From contig JAEUTQ010000030.1 in assembly GCA_016787445.1 (NCBI GenBank), forward strand, positions 1 to 64,000: 64,000 bases of DNA, read 5' to 3'. The translations under genes and the position numbers were made by a program. A model generated the notes under the pieces. It was given only the letters and a program-made list of their open reading frames with translations, was not told where the DNA came from and made no database searches. The stretch is from Bacteroidia bacterium. Lineage in GTDB: Bacteria > Bacteroidota > Bacteroidia > B-17B0 > Aurantibacillaceae. Positions 52,708 through 64,000 of the stretch are shown here, in pieces. Within the stretch, counting starts at the first letter, position 1. Each line of letters opens with the position of its first letter.

Positions 52708-53826
52708 TTAATTAAGTGCTTCATGTATTTCTTTAGCCATTCGTTTAGACGCGCCAAGTCCGCCAAGGTTTTTCTTCAATTCGGCATAATCTTCCCTGAT
52801 ACGCTTACGATAAGCTTCATCATGTAACAAAAGATTTAATTCAGTTTTAATATTTTCGGCGGTCATTTCTTCCTGAATTAATTCCTTCACCATGGGTTTA
52901 TCCATAATGATATTAGGCAAGGATATATACTTTGTATTAATTATTTTTTTGGCGATGTAAAAAGAAAATGAACCTGCCTTATAACAAACAACCTCCGGTA
53001 AATCAAACAAAACACTCTCAAGCGTTGATGTGCCCGATTTAATAACTCCGGCTTTGGCATACTGCATTAATTCATACGTTTGATTGTATACCACTTTAAT
53101 ACCCTTTGCCCGCGCCTTATCATATGCCGAATCGGGTAAATTATGTGTTCCTCCGATTACGAATTGATACTCCTTAAAATCATCCATTATCGCCAGCATG
53201 GTATCAAACATGTAATTGATTTCCTGTTTTCGGCTTCCGGGCAAAACAGCGATAATTGGTTTGTCTGATAAATTATTTTGTTTTCTGAATTCAGACTCAG
53301 AAAGCATTGTTTTTTTTCTTTGCTCTATTGCGTCGAGTAATGGATGACCAACAAAACTAACATCGTAATTGTGCTTTTTGTAAAAAGGTTTTTCGAAAGG
53401 TAAAATCACAAACATTCGGTCGACGTATTTTTTGATCGTTTGTACGCGACCTTCTTTCCATGCCCAAACCGTAGGAGAAATATAAAAAAACACTTTATAG
53501 CCCTTTTCCTTTGCCCATTTAGCCATTCTTAAATTGAACCCGGGATAATCCACTAAAATAACCACATCCGGTTTCTGTAATTCAATATCCTGTTTTACGA
53601 TTTTGAAATTCTGCTTAATTTTTCCAAGATTCTTGGCAACATCTACAAAACCCATAAACGCCATCTGACGAATATGAATAGTTGGCTTACGGTTTGCAAC
53701 TTGCTCCATTAAATCGCCTCCCAGAAAATAAAAATCTGCTGAATGATCCAATTCCTTCAACTCACGCATAAAATTAGAAGCGTGTAAATCGCCCGAAGGC
53801 TCCCCTGCTATCACATAATACTTCAA
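52708..53826 (-). CDS. lpxB: Lipid-A-disaccharide synthase
   Basis: A 372-residue glycosyltransferase that joins UDP-2,3-diacylglucosamine and lipid X to make lipid A disaccharide phosphate. It starts MKYYVIAGEPSGDLHASNFMREL and contains DVVILVDYPGFNLRMAKWAK, SPTVWAWKEGRV and GTSTLESVLF. Its ATG overlaps the stop of the upstream 104-residue gene by 4 bp. Lipid A synthesis implies a Gram-negative envelope. Confidence 0.95.
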   Translation of the reverse strand: MKYYVIAGEPSGDLHASNFMRELKELDHSADFYFLGGDLMEQVANRKPTIHIRQMAFMGFVDVAKNLGKIKQNFKIVKQDIELQKPDVVILVDYPGFNLRMAKWAKEKGYKVFFYISPTVWAWKEGRVQTIKKYVDRMFVILPFEKPFYKKHNYDVSFVGHPLLDAIEQRKKTMLSESEFRKQNNLSDKPIIAVLPGSRKQEINYMFDTMLAIMDDFKEYQFVIGGTHNLPDSAYDKARAKGIKVVYNQTYELMQYAKAGVIKSGTSTLESVLFDLPEVVCYKAGSFSFYIAKKIINTKYISLPNIIMDKPMVKELIQEEMTAENIKTELNLLLHDEAYRKRIREDYAELKKNLGGLGASKRMAKEIHEALN

Positions 53827-54137
53827 AATGCCTCCTCGTGAAAATACATAACATAAAATACAAGCGCCGCGTAGATCACTACACTTGTAATAATTCCTTT
53901 TGTAGCGTTGTTTAATCCTTTATTTAGGAAGAAATAAAATATCAGCAAATTTCCCAGCGCGCACATTTTAATTGTGTTGCTGAGCATTTGTCCGAACATA
54001 AGATACTTTACAAATTTTACAGGAAAAGACATATAGCTATAGAGGAACAACCAATAGCAAAAAAAACACAGCAATGGAAATAATACCCCGATTGCTAAAC
54101 CTTTCCAGAATGTGTCTAACTTTTCTATCCAACTCAT
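53823..54137 (-). CDS. Small membrane protein between surE and lpxB
   Basis: 104 residues with three membrane helices (about 13-33, 45-65, 75-97). No motif recognised. It overlaps both surE (4 bp) and lpxB (4 bp), so its translation is coupled to both, which suggests a real co-expressed membrane protein, perhaps related to envelope biogenesis. This is inferred only from position. Confidence 0.75.
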   Translation of the reverse strand: MSWIEKLDTFWKGLAIGVLFPLLCFFCYWLFLYSYMSFPVKFVKYLMFGQMLSNTIKMCALGNLLIFYFFLNKGLNNATKGIITSVVIYAALVFYVMYFHEEAF

Positions 54138-54901
54138 AGTAAATACGATTTAATTGTTTCTAAATTTTGGTAAGAAGTTAAATCGGATTGCGTAGGCACC
54201 ACAGAAACATAACCATTACTCAATGCCCACTCATCCGTATCGTTCGATTCCGGCTCAAAATTCACGAACTTACCGGTAAGCCAATAATAAGCTCTTCCAT
54301 ACGGATCGAAACGTTCTTCAAATTCTTCGACCCAATTCGCGCGTGCTTGTCGGCATACTTTAATTCCTTTTATTTCGTCTGATTTTAATTTTGGAATGTT
54401 CACATTCAAACAAACTCCCTTAGGCATTTTGTTTTTTAATGATTCGGAAATTATTTTTTCGATGATGGCCTTTGCCTGACTAAAATCCGCATCGATACTG
54501 TAATCACATAAAGAAAAGCCAATGGAAGGCGCGCTTTCCAGAGCTCCCTCAATTGCCGCCGACATAGTTCCGGAGTATATTACATTGATAGAACTATTGC
54601 TGCCGTGATTAATACCTGATAGAACAAGATCAGCTTTACGAGGTAATAATTTATTCACGGCCATTTTCACACAATCAACAGGAGTACCGGTGCAACTATA
54701 TTCGAGTAAGGCGTTATGATAATTTGTTTTTTGAATGCGTAAAGTTGAGTTAATGGTAATGGCATGACCCATTCCTGATTGAGGTTTATCCGGCGCAATA
54801 ACTGCTACATCACCAAACTGTTTTGCAACAGATGACAAAAATAAAATTCCCGGTGCGCTAATGCCATCGTCGTTTGTTACAAGTATAAGTGGTTTTTGCA
54901 T
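54134..54901 (-). CDS. surE: 5'/3'-nucleotidase SurE
   Basis: A 255-residue metal-dependent nucleotidase with the SurE start ILVTNDDGISAPGI, VIAPDKPQSGMGHAIT, CTGTPVDCVKMAV and SGINHGSNSSINVIYSGTM (metal-binding Asp, Asn). It dephosphorylates nucleoside monophosphates. It is the first gene of the surE-hyp-lpxB-spoIID operon. Confidence 0.95.
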   Translation of the reverse strand: MQKPLILVTNDDGISAPGILFLSSVAKQFGDVAVIAPDKPQSGMGHAITINSTLRIQKTNYHNALLEYSCTGTPVDCVKMAVNKLLPRKADLVLSGINHGSNSSINVIYSGTMSAAIEGALESAPSIGFSLCDYSIDADFSQAKAIIEKIISESLKNKMPKGVCLNVNIPKLKSDEIKGIKVCRQARANWVEEFEERFDPYGRAYYWLTGKFVNFEPESNDTDEWALSNGYVSVVPTQSDLTSYQNLETIKSYLL

Positions 54902-55119
54902 TAATTAAATTATCAAAAACATAAAGCTAAGCAGTATGCACCTATGAACGGACAAAACCGCATTTACTTACTAAAAGAGGCTTGTTAATTTATGTTAGAA
55001 CCAAGGATATTGACTGCTATTTTGACAAACGGCTTGTTTTGGAGGTATTCCGACTTGTAAATTTGTCACATAAATCAAGAAGGCATCCTTTTTGATACCT
55101 ATTTATAAAAAGATAAAAT

Positions 55120-55824
55120 ATGTTTGATCCGTTTTTATTGTTAATAGGCATAGTATTCATGCTTATTGGCTTTTTGGTAAGCTCCAGGTTAAAATCAAAA
55201 TTTGCGCATTATTCGCAGGAGCGTTTAACCAGTGGCTTAAGTGGTAAAGAAGTAGCCGAAAGAATGCTTCGTGAGTCCGGAATTTACGATGTAAAAGTTG
55301 TATCTGTAGAAGGAGAATTAACCGATCATTACAATCCCTTAACGAAAACAGTTAATTTAAGTAATGATGTGTATCACGGTCGACACGTTGCGGCAGCTGC
55401 CGTTTCAGCGCACGAATGCGGGCATGCCGTTCAGCACGCTACGGCTTATACATGGCTTACCATGAGAAGCAAATTAGTTCCTGCCGTACAAATCAGTTCA
55501 ACTATAATGAATTTCCTGGTTATTGGTATGGCTTTACTTGGAGCGGTGATGCCAAGAATGGGAAATACCATGTTATTAATTTTCATTATTCTTCAAGGAA
55601 TATTGACGCTGTTTAGTATAATTACTTTGCCGGTTGAAGTAGATGCGAGTAAACGCGCTTTAGCATGGTTAAACTCTGCGGGAATTACCTATGGAAGCGA
55701 ACATGAAGACGCAAAAGACGCCTTAAAATGGGCTGCTTATACTTATTTCGTTTCCGCATTAGCCTCCATTACGACATTGATATATTATATCATGAGGTTT
55801 ATTGGAAATAACAGGGAAGATTAA
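55120..55824 (+). CDS. Membrane zinc metallopeptidase (YugP-like)
   Basis: 234 residues. It has an N-terminal membrane helix, SAHECGHAVQHATAY (HExxH zinc site), three further helices and the family segment PVEVDASKRALAWL. YugP-type peptidases lie in the inner membrane with the active site facing the cytoplasm. A strong terminator follows. Confidence 0.9.
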   Translation: MFDPFLLLIGIVFMLIGFLVSSRLKSKFAHYSQERLTSGLSGKEVAERMLRESGIYDVKVVSVEGELTDHYNPLTKTVNLSNDVYHGRHVAAAAVSAHECGHAVQHATAYTWLTMRSKLVPAVQISSTIMNFLVIGMALLGAVMPRMGNTMLLIFIILQGILTLFSIITLPVEVDASKRALAWLNSAGITYGSEHEDAKDALKWAAYTYFVSALASITTLIYYIMRFIGNNRED

Positions 55825-55833
55825 ATTGTTATT

Positions 55834-55863
55834 AAAAGCCACTCTTGCCGAGTGGCTTTTTTG
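55834..55863 (+). terminator. Terminator after the zinc peptidase gene
   Basis: AAAAGCCACTC pairs with GAGTGGCTTTT around a 5-base loop TTGCC, followed by T-rich bases. It lies 10 bases after the stop. Confidence 0.9.
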
Positions 55864-55897
55864 CTATATTTGTTAAGCAAATTCAATTTTTTTATGA

Positions 55898-55946
55898 AAT
55901 AACCATGTTTCCTTAGACAAAATTTAATGAAAACAACATGGTTATT
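55898..55946. repeat. 12-bp inverted repeat upstream of ridA
   Basis: AATAACCATGTT (55898-55909) and AACATGGTTATT (55935-55946) are perfect inverse copies separated by 25 bases, 34 bases before the ridA ATG. No T run follows, so a simple terminator is unlikely. It may be a regulator site or mRNA stem-loop. Confidence 0.5.
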
Positions 55947-55979
55947 CTATATGGCCTTATAAAAACAAATTATTAACAT

Positions 55980-56360
55980 ATGAAAAAGATAGTGAATACT
56001 TCAAATGCGCCAGCGCCAATAGGTCCTTATAATCAAGCAGTTATAGTAGGTGATTCGGTTTATATTTCAGGTACTATTGCTATGGATCTTCAATCCAAGC
56101 AATTGGTAAAGGCACATATTAAAGAAGAAACTAAATTGGTGATGGAGTACATTGAGGCTATTTTAAAAGAAGCCGGCTGTACTTTTGATAACGTAGTGAA
56201 AACCACCATCTTCCTTAACGACATGAACAATTTTGTACATGTGAATGAGGTTTATAGTTCCTACTTTAAGAAAAATTTTCCGGCTCGCGCTACCATACAG
56301 GCTCAACGATTACCAAAAGATGCCAATGTTGAAATCAGTATGGAGGCAAAAATCTTTTAA
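55980..56360 (+). CDS. ridA: RidA-family reactive enamine/imine deaminase
   Basis: A 126-residue member of the YjgF/RidA family. Hallmarks are APAPIGPYNQAV, VYISGTIAM, and the Arg-containing end FPARATIQAQRLPKDANVEISMEA. It hydrolyses enamine intermediates such as 2-aminoacrylate. It is monocistronic and has an unusual inverted repeat upstream. Confidence 0.92.
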   Translation: MKKIVNTSNAPAPIGPYNQAVIVGDSVYISGTIAMDLQSKQLVKAHIKEETKLVMEYIEAILKEAGCTFDNVVKTTIFLNDMNNFVHVNEVYSSYFKKNFPARATIQAQRLPKDANVEISMEAKIF

Positions 56361-56444
56361 TTGGCCTTTTTTGACGACCAATACTAAAAATTTGGAGATT
56401 GAATTATTTTTATTATTTTTACTAACATAATAAATATCATTTCT

Positions 56445-56717
56445 ATGAACATTTTTGTTAGTAACATCAGTTTTAAAGTTAGAGAGCAAGCTTTAAAAGA
56501 ATTATTTGAGCAATACGGTGAAGTATCGAACGTGCGTATCATTAAAGACAAGGAAACTCGTCGCAGTAAGGGATACGGATTTGTTGAAATGCCGAATGAT
56601 AACGAAGGCAATGCAGCTATTAACGGTTTAAATGGCAGCGACCATAACGAAAGAAAGATTGTTGTTGCCGAAGCTAAAGGTAAAAGAGAGACTTCATCTA
56701 CTGAATCAGCTGAATAA
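56445..56717 (+). CDS. RRM-type RNA-binding protein
   Basis: 90 residues with a single RNA recognition motif. RNP2 is IFVSNISF and RNP1 is SKGYGFVEM, and it has a short Arg/Lys-Ser-Glu-rich tail. Single-RRM proteins of this type are common in Bacteroidota and act as abundant RNA chaperones or translation modulators. It is followed by a strong terminator. Confidence 0.92.
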   Translation: MNIFVSNISFKVREQALKELFEQYGEVSNVRIIKDKETRRSKGYGFVEMPNDNEGNAAINGLNGSDHNERKIVVAEAKGKRETSSTESAE

Positions 56718-56739
56718 GCGATTCTTTTCACTCATATTC

Positions 56740-56769
56740 AAGGCCGAAACAAATGTTTCGGCCTTTTTT
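56740..56769 (+). terminator. Terminator after the RRM gene
   Basis: AAGGCCGAAACA / GTTTCGGCCTTTTTT gives an 11-bp stem with a short loop and T run. It lies 23 bases after the stop codon. Confidence 0.92.
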
Positions 56770-56858
56770 GTGCATTAATTTAAATACCCTGAGTTTGTGT
56801 GAAATAGGTTAAATAACCTCACTTTTCCGCCATTTTTGTAGTAACTTTATTAGCCCTC

Positions 56859-58838
56859 TTGATACCTAAAGAAACCATAGACAAAATTATTGACGCCGCT
56901 CGCGTGGAAGAAGTTGTTGGCGATTTTATTACGCTGAAAAAACGCGGTGCTAATTATCTCGGACTTTGTCCGTTTCATGGTGAAAAAACGCCTTCCTTTA
57001 CTGTCTCTCCTGCTAAAGGAATTTACAAATGTTTCGGTTGCGGTAAAGCCGGTACCTCTGTCAATTTTATCATGGACAGTCAGCAGCTAAGTTATCCGGA
57101 AGCATTAAAATGGCTGGCTAAAAAATACAACATCGAGGTTGTAGAACGTGAGATTAGTCCCGAAGAAAAAGCTTTACAAAACGAAAAGGAAAGCTTATAC
57201 ATTGTGATGCAATATGCACAACGGTACTTCACTCATAATTTACATAATAGTGACGAGGGCAAGTCTGTTGGTTTAAGCTATTTTATAGAGCGCGGATTTC
57301 GTCACGATATTATTGAAAAATTTCAATTAGGATATAGTTTTGAAGAACGACGTGCACTCAGTCATGATGCCGTAAAAAACGGATACAAAGCAGAATATTT
57401 GGTAAAAACCGGATTAAGCATCTTAAGTAACCAACACGTTGAAGGAAATCCTATCACCGAACAAGATATTTTTGATCGCTATACCTCACGTGTAATGTTT
57501 CCTATTCACGATGTAGGCGGACGTGTTATTGGATTTGGCGGTAGGATTTTAGGCAGTGATAAAAAGTTAGCGAAATACATTAACTCTCCGCAAACCGATA
57601 TTTACGATAAAAGTAAAGTTCTGTATGGATTGTGGTTTGCGAAGAAAGCCATACAGGAAAAAGATAATTGTTATTTAGTAGAAGGATATACCGATGTTAT
57701 TTCCATGCATCAGTCGGGCATCGAAAACGTAGTAGCTTCTTCCGGAACATCTTTAACAGTTGAGCAGATAAAAGCCATTCACCGTTTTACCAATAACATT
57801 ACGGTTTTATATGATGGCGACAGTGCCGGCGAAAAAGCAAGTGTGCGCGCTATCGATTTATTATTGGAAGAAGGCATGAATGTAAAAGTGTTGATGTTTC
57901 CTGATAATGACGATCCGGATTCATTCAGCAAAAAAGTTACAGCCGATGAATTTAAAACATACATTGAAAATAACACTCAGGACTTCTTAGCTTATAAAAC
58001 GCGTTCACTTTTCAATGAAACTAAAAATGATCCGATTAAGAAAGCAACTGTAATTAAAGATATCGTTCAAAGTATTTCTTTAATTCCGGATGCCATTATC
58101 CGTTCGGTTTACATTAAAGAATGTGCTTCCATTATGGAGTTACAGGAGAATGTACTACAAATGGAGGTTACCAAGTTAAGGAGGAACAAAGCATCAAAAG
58201 GTGAAAATAAACCTGTTCAACCTGAAGTAAATGAAGCGCTCACAGAGGCATTAACAGGAACAGAGGAAAAACAGGAAAATCTTATTGTAGCAGAAAGCGA
58301 AGAGAAGGAATTATTGCGACTCATCCTTAACTACGGAAATGTTATTATAGAGATAGAAGCTGAGAACGAAGATAAAGAACATCATGATTTTGAATTATCT
58401 GTTTCTGAATATGTACTGTTTGAATTAATGCGAGATGGTATTGATTTCCTAAATCCGATACACCAAATGGTGTTAGACGAATACATGCACCAGCTTCAGG
58501 AAAATAAATTGCCTGATTTTAATTATTTCAAAAACCATTTAAATCCTGCAATATCTACATTCGCTATTGATTTAGCATCAGCAACCGAAGAGCTCAGTGA
58601 AAAATGGAATGCTTTCGGTGTTTTGGTAGAACGAGAAATTTATCATCTTAAAAAAGCTACACAACACACCATTTACAGCTTAAAAGAAAAACGTTTGAGT
58701 AAAATGATTCATGACATGCAGGAGGAATTAAAAACCGCTCCCGGAGAAACACATGAAGAAATTTTAAAAGACATTCTGCGCTTAACGCAAATCAAAATGC
58801 AGGTAAATAAGTTACTCGGACGAATCGTAGTAAAATAA
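56859..58838 (+). CDS. dnaG: DNA primase DnaG
   Basis: 659 residues. The N-terminal zinc finger (CPFHGEKTPSFTVSPAKGIYKCFGCGKAG) is followed by the TOPRIM domain with YLVEGYTDVISMHQSGI and LYDGDSAGEKASVRAI, and a C-terminal helicase-binding region. It makes primers for the lagging strand. The start is TTG 56859 (MIPKETIDKIIDAA), the conserved DnaG start. A small palindrome AGGTTAAATAACCT (56806-56819) lies upstream. Confidence 0.95.
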   Translation: MIPKETIDKIIDAARVEEVVGDFITLKKRGANYLGLCPFHGEKTPSFTVSPAKGIYKCFGCGKAGTSVNFIMDSQQLSYPEALKWLAKKYNIEVVEREISPEEKALQNEKESLYIVMQYAQRYFTHNLHNSDEGKSVGLSYFIERGFRHDIIEKFQLGYSFEERRALSHDAVKNGYKAEYLVKTGLSILSNQHVEGNPITEQDIFDRYTSRVMFPIHDVGGRVIGFGGRILGSDKKLAKYINSPQTDIYDKSKVLYGLWFAKKAIQEKDNCYLVEGYTDVISMHQSGIENVVASSGTSLTVEQIKAIHRFTNNITVLYDGDSAGEKASVRAIDLLLEEGMNVKVLMFPDNDDPDSFSKKVTADEFKTYIENNTQDFLAYKTRSLFNETKNDPIKKATVIKDIVQSISLIPDAIIRSVYIKECASIMELQENVLQMEVTKLRRNKASKGENKPVQPEVNEALTEALTGTEEKQENLIVAESEEKELLRLILNYGNVIIEIEAENEDKEHHDFELSVSEYVLFELMRDGIDFLNPIHQMVLDEYMHQLQENKLPDFNYFKNHLNPAISTFAIDLASATEELSEKWNAFGVLVEREIYHLKKATQHTIYSLKEKRLSKMIHDMQEELKTAPGETHEEILKDILRLTQIKMQVNKLLGRIVVK

Positions 58839-58870
58839 AAATCCCCGATCAAATTGACCGGGGATTTTTT
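58837..58870. terminator. Bidirectional terminator between dnaG and parC
   Basis: AAAATCCCCG pairs with CGGGGATTTT around an 11-base loop, flanked by A-rich and T-rich runs. It lies between the converging dnaG and parC genes. Confidence 0.85.
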
Positions 58871-58882
58871 TATCTGTGTAAT

Positions 58883-61567
<2,685 letters not shown>

Positions 61568-61589
61568 AATTATCCTAAAGTTCTTTTAC

Positions 61590-63452
61590 TTATTTCACTA
61601 GCTCTTCTTCAACATCCAATTCAACGCGTAAGTTTTCAATAATGAATTCCTGACGCTCCTGGGTATTTTTACCCATATAATAATTTAATAATTGCTGAAT
61701 GGAAGCTTGTTGATCTAACAACACCGGTTCCAAACGAATATCTTTTCCGATAAAATGCTTGAATTCGTCCGGAGAAATTTCTCCCAAACCTTTAAATCGG
61801 GTGATCTCAGGTTTTGGTCCGAGTTTAGCAATGGCCGCTTTACGCTCTTCATCACTATAGCAATAAGCAGTTTCTTTTTTATTACGTACCCGGAACAATG
61901 GAGTTTGTAAAATATAAACGTGACCGTTTTTTACAAGATCAGGAAAGAATTGCAAGAAGAATGTTAAAAGCAATAAGCGAATGTGCATACCATCCACATC
62001 GGCATCGGTTGCAATAACGACATTGTTGTAACGCAAATCATCCAATCCTTCTTCAATATTTAAAGCGGCCTGAAGTAAGTTAAATTCTTCATTCTCGTAA
62101 ACTACTTTCTTGCCCAAGCCAAAACAATTTAAAGGCTTACCCTTTAAACTAAATACCGCTTGTGTATTTACATCACGGGTTTTTGTAATAGAACCGCTCG
62201 CTGAATCTCCCTCACAAATGAAAATAGTGGTTTCGTGTGCACGAGGATTTTTAATATCATCCAAATGTATACGACAGTCGCGTAATTTTTTGTTATGCAA
62301 GCTTGATTTCTTAGCGCGCTCACGTGCTAATTTTTGAATTCCCGAAAGTTCCTTACGTTCACGCTCGTTCGCCAAAATTTTTGCCTCTATAGCTCGTGCG
62401 GTTTCAGGATTCTTATGCAAGTAATTATCTAATTGTTGCTTGATAAAATCGCCAACAAACGAACGCATCGATTGTCCGCCCGGTGCAATTTCCTGTGAAC
62501 CCAATTTAGTTTTAGTTTGCGATTCGAATACAGGCTCCTGAACTTTTACTGAAATAGCAGCGATGATAGATTTACGAACATCCGTTGGATCAAAATCCTT
62601 CTTAAAGAATTCACGAATGGTTTTTACTACCGCTTCGCGATAAGCCGCTTGATGCGTACCACCTTGCGTTGTATACTGACCATTCACATAACTGTAATAT
62701 TCCTCTGAGAAATGCTCGTTACTATGCGTCATGGCAATTTCAATATCCTCACCCTTTAAGTGAATAATAGGATATAAAATTTCCCCGGAAATATTTTTCT
62801 CTAATAAATCTTTTAAACCGTTTTCTGATTTGTATTCGGCACCGTTAAAATAAAGCGTTAATCCTGTATTTAAGAACGCGTAATTCCAAATCATACGATC
62901 GATATACTCGTGCACGAAATGGTATTTTTTAAAGATGGTATCATCAGGTCTGAATTCTACATAAGTTCCATTCGGTTCATCAGACTTAGAAAGTTTGTGT
63001 TCTTTAATTATTTCACCGCGAGTAAACTCAACAGTTTTACATTGTCCGTCACGGTAAGAAGTCACCTTGAAAGAAGTTGATAAAGCGTTCACCGCTTTTG
63101 TACCTACTCCATTTAATCCGATTGATTTCTTAAATGCTTCGCTATCGTATTTACCTCCGGTGTTGATTTTGGAAACTACATCCACTACTTTTCCCAATGG
63201 AATTCCACGACCATAATCTCGGATAGAAACAATACCTTCCTTCACATTTACCTCAATTTTCTTTCCGGCTCCCATCATAAATTCATCGATGGAGTTATCC
63301 ATTACCTCTTTAATAAGAACATAAATTCCATCGTCAAAAGCTGAACCATCTCCTAACTTCCCGATGTACATACCGGGACGCATACGAATGTGTTCTTTCC
63401 AGTCGAGCGACTTAATACTATCTTCGTTATAACTTCCTGCTTGTTTTGCCAT
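61590..63452 (-). CDS. parE: DNA topoisomerase IV subunit B
   Basis: 620 residues with the GHKL ATPase ([44 protein letters not shown]), transducer and TOPRIM domain ([19 protein letters not shown]), and C-terminal end [15 protein letters not shown]. It provides ATP-driven strand passage with ParC. It is the first gene of the pair. Confidence 0.94.
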   Translation of the reverse strand: MAKQAGSYNEDSIKSLDWKEHIRMRPGMYIGKLGDGSAFDDGIYVLIKEVMDNSIDEFMMGAGKKIEVNVKEGIVSIRDYGRGIPLGKVVDVVSKINTGGKYDSEAFKKSIGLNGVGTKAVNALSTSFKVTSYRDGQCKTVEFTRGEIIKEHKLSKSDEPNGTYVEFRPDDTIFKKYHFVHEYIDRMIWNYAFLNTGLTLYFNGAEYKSENGLKDLLEKNISGEILYPIIHLKGEDIEIAMTHSNEHFSEEYYSYVNGQYTTQGGTHQAAYREAVVKTIREFFKKDFDPTDVRKSIIAAISVKVQEPVFESQTKTKLGSQEIAPGGQSMRSFVGDFIKQQLDNYLHKNPETARAIEAKILANERERKELSGIQKLARERAKKSSLHNKKLRDCRIHLDDIKNPRAHETTIFICEGDSASGSITKTRDVNTQAVFSLKGKPLNCFGLGKKVVYENEEFNLLQAALNIEEGLDDLRYNNVVIATDADVDGMHIRLLLLTFFLQFFPDLVKNGHVYILQTPLFRVRNKKETAYCYSDEERKAAIAKLGPKPEITRFKGLGEISPDEFKHFIGKDIRLEPVLLDQQASIQQLLNYYMGKNTQERQEFIIENLRVELDVEEELVK

Positions 63453-63547
63453 GTTCTATTTCAAGTTTCTTGTTTTTAATTTCTAGTTGATTTCAGTCCG
63501 ATTTAAAGTTCATGGTTAAGAAACCAGAAACTTCAAACCCGAAATAA

Positions 63548-64000
63548 TTAAATTCCATCTCCGTCTAATAAATTCCCTAATCCGCCCAGGATACTTCCTT
63601 CTTCACGTTTTCTTCCCATACCACCGCCGTAAGACAAAATTCTACCTGCTAAACGACTAATTGGTAATGACTGAAGCCATACCTTACCCGGACCACGAAG
63701 CGTTGCATAAAACAAACCTTCACCACCGAATATAACGTTCTTCACCCCTTTCACAAATTGAATATCGTAATCGACAGTTTGAGTAAATGCAACTAAACAT
63801 CCTGTGTCTACCTTTATTAATTCGCCGGGCTGCAAGTCTTTCTCTATAATGTAGCCGCCACTATGAACGAAAGCCATTCCATCACCTTCTAATTTTTGCA
63901 TGATGAATCCTTCACCACCAAACAAACCGGTTCCTAATTTCTTTTGAAATTCAATTCCGATATCTACGCCTTTTGCCGCGCATAAAAAACTATCCTTCTG
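63548..64000 (-). CDS. AIM24/TIGR00266-like protein, C-terminal part
   Basis: The frame is open to the window end, adding 25 codons beyond the internal TTG at 63925; the 5' end is missing. The visible 150 residues form repeating beta-strands with [30 protein letters not shown]-like and [24 protein letters not shown] segments, the pattern of the AIM24/TIGR00266 family. Function is unknown. The end [19 protein letters not shown] is glycine-rich. Confidence 0.85.
   Translation of the reverse strand, partial: QKDSFLCAAKGVDIGIEFQKKLGTGLFGGEGFIMQKLEGDGMAFVHSGGYIIEKDLQPGELIKVDTGCLVAFTQTVDYDIQFVKGVKNVIFGGEGLFYATLRGPGKVWLQSLPISRLAGRILSYGGGMGRKREEGSILGGLGNLLDGDGI

Noticed and set aside
56806-56819. 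Palindrome AGGTTAAATAACCT before dnaG as an operator
   Set aside because: It is short, with only 6-bp arms, and occurs once in what I read, so chance is a fair explanation.

Overview
The window looks like chromosomal DNA of a free-living, aerobic to microaerobic member of the Bacteroidota. The signs are two secreted proteins with type IX secretion C-terminal domains, a fused CcoN-CcoO cytochrome oxidase, a fused heavy-metal RND pump/TolC protein, Bacteroidota-type promoters (-7 element close to TAnnTTTG), few Shine-Dalgarno sequences and low GC. There is no phage, IS element, CRISPR array or rRNA. Genes are dense: the longest gap is about 270 bases (28261-28528) and holds REP-like repeats.

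Layout. 1-5771: end of an MBL-fold RNA-processing enzyme; a PAS histidine kinase followed by a receiver-CRP/FNR fusion regulator; a DoxX-Usp-hypothetical operon; small proteins. 5833-9866 (minus): aromatic amino acid degradation (hmgA, hppD, a 50-residue ORF, kynA, a QueD/PTPS-like gene). 9945-11802 (minus): a thiol/redox operon (DUF6132, DUF983, rhodanese, DUF2892-like, two thioredoxins). 11936-14436 (minus): paaABCD. 14597-22034: a DUF2892-like protein, a flavoprotein and a His-rich protein/RND-TolC fusion/adaptor efflux operon. 22048-28260 (minus): two large SBBP-repeat secreted proteins. 28529-38990 (minus): a complete cbb3 oxidase locus (ccoI, a CopZ-like gene, ccoS, ccoNO, ccoQ, ccoP, ccoG, ccoH, a TauE/DsbD-like gene, hemN); ccoS and ccoQ are 56-residue ORFs. 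39133-48401: TerB-like, Usp, NhaA, tRNA-Arg(CCT), CorA, RsmI, TsaB, an HlyD-type adaptor, a helical hypothetical and FabH. 48564-64000: a DUF255 protein, SpoIID, LpxB, SurE, a zinc peptidase, RidA, an RRM protein, DnaG, topoisomerase IV (ParC/ParE) and an AIM24-like protein cut by the window end.

Most notable observation: a shared operator. The intergenic regions repeatedly contain a CRP/FNR-like palindrome, TGA-N6-TCA (mostly TGAY-N4-RTCA). In eight promoters its centre is exactly 33 bp from the centre of a -7-like box, and in two more it is 32 bp away. Additional copies lie 55-56 bp away, one to two helical turns further out. The target promoters are those of the kinase/regulator operon itself, DoxX-Usp, a coiled-coil protein, a small membrane protein, hmgA, the redox operon, paaABCD, the DUF2892-like gene, the metal-efflux operon, ccoSNOQPGH, ccoI and a second Usp. 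The local regulator joins a FixJ-like receiver to a FixK/FNR-like DNA-binding half. Its partner kinase has a PAS domain whose His70 appears to align with the heme-ligand histidine of FixL. I infer a compact FixL/(FixJ-FixK)-like oxygen or redox circuit that links the high-affinity oxidase, oxygen-consuming ring-cleavage pathways, stress proteins and metal efflux. The operator pattern is read directly from the sequence; the assignment of this regulator to it is inference.
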